Source of the DNA: an uncultured Atopostipes sp.
GTDB lineage: Bacteria; Bacillota; Bacilli; Lactobacillales; Carnobacteriaceae_A
Assembly (NCBI GenBank): GCA_910588235.1
Contig: CAJUOQ010000003.1
Location: forward strand, 1-64,000
Direction of reading: 5' to 3'
DNA length: 64,000 bases
The translations under genes were made by a program, and so were the position numbers. This document shows, one piece after another, positions 62,214-64,000 of the stretch; the stretch's first letter is position 1, and each line of letters opens with the position of its first letter. Below the pieces are notes generated by a model that saw only the letters and a program-made list of their open reading frames with translations, did no database searches and was not told the DNA's origin.

Positions 62214-63518
62214 TTACTTAATGTAGTAGTTGTAGAAATAGTTTCCGCCATAACGTAACTCATCTGCAGCGTGGTTATCTATATCAACAGGAATTCCGTT
62301 GTCATTTCTCACGTACATTCCTAATTCTTTTATTAAATTATAATGATCATATTCGCCATCAATGTCGTATAAATAAAGCTGCTGATTATTGAACAAGTTT
62401 TGTACTCTTTCAATACCGGTTTCAATACCACCGCCTCTTCTCTTGGCGTCAGAAGCATTGTTGTCAGCTTTGTCTGTTTCAATGCCAACTAAATGTAACT
62501 CTTCTCTTAACGATTTAGCTGCCGGATCCACAAAAAAATAATTCCAATAAGGGAACTCTGGCCACTCGTTATAACACCATTCAAGAAATATTTTAATTTC
62601 TCGTGCATAAACACTCATAGCCTTTACTCCTGTATCAACTCCCGAATGATAGTAGTTAGCCATTCTATATAGATAATAATTACCCTCATCAAATGTGACG
62701 GCCCAAAATGCACAAGTTGTTGCGTCAGATTGGCCGGCATCAGTTGTAAAGAACGTCTCCAGAACATGGCCTTTAATTTTCTTGGTCATATGTTTGTCCT
62801 GATCAAACATGCTATAGATAACACCTTGGGGCATCACTCGTTGACCTAACCAGTCACGCCTATAAAGATAATCACTAACAATTAATTCATCATGTAATTG
62901 CTGTTTTCGATCTTTTGAAAGTATAGGGTTGTCATTCGGCGTCCAATGCCTGAATTTAAGTGTTCCGGCATTCTCAAATCTTTCTAAACGTTCTAAGTTC
63001 GGATGATTTGGAGCCGGTGGGTTTTGCTCCCCTAAATGATAACGCCATTTAGCAGCAAACGTACGTCTGAATGCCTCTTCAATGAATTCGCCATTCAACA
63101 TATCTAGCTCTAAAAAAACGACTGAACCAAGCGAAATACCACGAATAGAACCGACAGAGTTAACTTTTCCTCCACCTTTGTAGTAAATTTTCTTTTCTTT
63201 ACTTTTGTCGCCATCTGGAGAATGCAATAATAAATGGTCCCCATGATCATCATGCCGTAAAGTAGACACACCATTGAATATATGGATCAAACCAAGTCCA
63301 TCACCGTCCATAAACATGCGGAAAGCTTGTTCCTGATTATAAGCGCTGACTAGATGGTTTTGATCGGGACTGTTTGCATAGAAATAAGCCATTTTATAAA
63401 TATCAGCGGTTGTTTTCCCACTTCTGGGAGTCCCCTCATTCAATTCAAACGTTATTCCTTTTAAGTTTTGTTTAATTGTTTCTTTTTGCTTATTGCTAAA
63501 TTCAATCTTCATCTTCAT
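62214..63518 (-). CDS. Terminase large subunit
   Basis: 434 residues. The ATPase part has the Walker A-like EGTPRSGKTT (about 29-38) and Walker B-like GSVVFLELDML. The nuclease part has FTTDAGQSDAT, FFVDPAAKSL and the final DNHAADELRYGGNYF, as in Terminase_6/XtmB family enzymes. It packages DNA into proheads. Overlaps the small subunit gene by 17 bp. Confidence 0.94.
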   Translation of the reverse strand: MKMKIEFSNKQKETIKQNLKGITFELNEGTPRSGKTTADIYKMAYFYANSPDQNHLVSAYNQEQAFRMFMDGDGLGLIHIFNGVSTLRHDDHGDHLLLHSPDGDKSKEKKIYYKGGGKVNSVGSIRGISLGSVVFLELDMLNGEFIEEAFRRTFAAKWRYHLGEQNPPAPNHPNLERLERFENAGTLKFRHWTPNDNPILSKDRKQQLHDELIVSDYLYRRDWLGQRVMPQGVIYSMFDQDKHMTKKIKGHVLETFFTTDAGQSDATTCAFWAVTFDEGNYYLYRMANYYHSGVDTGVKAMSVYAREIKIFLEWCYNEWPEFPYWNYFFVDPAAKSLREELHLVGIETDKADNNASDAKRRGGGIETGIERVQNLFNNQQLYLYDIDGEYDHYNLIKELGMYVRNDNGIPVDIDNHAADELRYGGNYFYNYYIK

Positions 63519-64000
63519 TCACCACATCAACAAGCGATTGTAATAACTCGAAGCCTTTACCAGTAGCTTGTAACTTATCTGCTTCAGATTTGATAATATC
63601 GGCTTGAGCTTTCGCTTTCTTGAGCTCTGCATTCATTCTTTCGATCTCTAATTTACGAGAATCATTTTCGTCAGCCATAGCCACATATTGCTTTATTAAA
63701 TTTGATAAAGTAGATATAGCTCTAGACTGAGCATTCATAAAAGCTTCTTGTTTCTGGTAAGCCATATGCCATTCTCTTTTTTCTTCAACTCTTACTGGAT
63801 TACCTGTGTTATCTTGGAGCATTGGATCTGTTTTTATAGAAGTTACGTTATTAATATCATCATAAGAATCCGTCACATGCATTATTTTTTGAGCTCTAAT
63901 AATTGCTGTATATTGAATCAGTATATTTTCCCAAATCATATCAGCAGGTGACTTCTGGGACAGCTCCCTAATAATCTCTAGTGAGTCTTCTGGTAACCAA
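63502..64000 (-). CDS. Terminase small subunit (partial, runs off the window)
   Basis: The open frame continues upstream of the internal ATG at 63939 to the window edge (LPEDSLEIIRELSQKSPADM precedes MIWENILIQYTAIIRAQ), so the true start is outside. The central part NILIQYTAIIRAQKIMHV and the long C-terminal coiled coil (RKLEIERMNAELKKAKAQADI) match phBC6A51/P27-like small subunits. It recognises the packaging site. Confidence 0.85.
   Translation of the reverse strand, partial: WLPEDSLEIIRELSQKSPADMIWENILIQYTAIIRAQKIMHVTDSYDDINNVTSIKTDPMLQDNTGNPVRVEEKREWHMAYQKQEAFMNAQSRAISTLSNLIKQYVAMADENDSRKLEIERMNAELKKAKAQADIIKSEADKLQATGKGFELLQSLVDVVNEDED

Overview
The window looks like a low-GC Gram-positive chromosome of the order Lactobacillales. 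Carnobacteriaceae or a neighbouring family would fit, but I cannot fix the genus. The evidence is AGGAGG-type ribosome binding sites with many TTG/GTG starts, a T-box leader, a mannose-class PTS with DUF956, an arginine deiminase cluster and an A118/TP901-like siphophage. Positions 1-40.7 kb are chromosomal and about 41-64 kb is a prophage whose far end lies outside the window.

Chromosomal part. 0-9.5 kb: CutC, RNase HI, a YdbC-like protein, a glycerophosphodiesterase, a CPBP-like membrane protein, a DUF2188 protein, an MFS transporter, a Cof-type phosphatase, and a MerR-controlled ABC exporter whose promoter has a 19-bp spacer. 9.9-13.9 kb: an amino-acid ABC importer plus an M20 hydrolase, read as one operon behind a T-box. 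14-22.3 kb: arginine catabolism (arcA, arcB, a YfcC-type carrier, argS, an ArcR-like Crp regulator and a second YfcC-type gene broken by a stop codon); no carbamate kinase is present. 22.6-29.5 kb: an orphan UlaA-like permease, a short-chain dehydrogenase, a mannose-family PTS operon and a pseudouridine synthase. 29.6-40.7 kb: small membrane proteins, an MFS/deaminase pair, a cold-shock protein, a methyltransferase, a K+/H+-type antiporter, a cupin, a DUF488 protein, a frameshifted LD-carboxypeptidase and an ankyrin/TPR protein.

Prophage, read on the minus strand from right to left: terminase small and large subunits, portal, minor capsid, scaffold, major capsid, head-tail connectors, tail tube, chaperones, a repeat-rich tape measure, Dit, Tal, BppU-like baseplate protein, receptor-binding protein, small late proteins, holin and endolysin. 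Inserted in the late operon is a complete diversity-generating retroelement (DGR). It consists of a variable tail protein (45715-46809) with VR at 45729-45824, an Avd protein (45321-45674), a template repeat (45196-45291) and a DGR-type reverse transcriptase (43951-45051). TR and VR align without gaps. From 45200/45733 to their upper ends they differ at 14 positions, every one an adenine in the coding-strand TR, and all ten Asn codons of the TR are changed in VR. The single non-adenine difference lies at the very 3' edge. This is the main discovery in the window.

A second unexpected signal is a family of 42-bp repeats. Arrays of about four units occur in three intergenic regions (4123-4290, about 9586-9768, 30416-30583), with one isolated unit at 24895-24929. 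All share one palindromic architecture but have diverged between loci. The left prophage boundary carries a short sequence matching the usual 3' end of guaA, which suggests the integration site.
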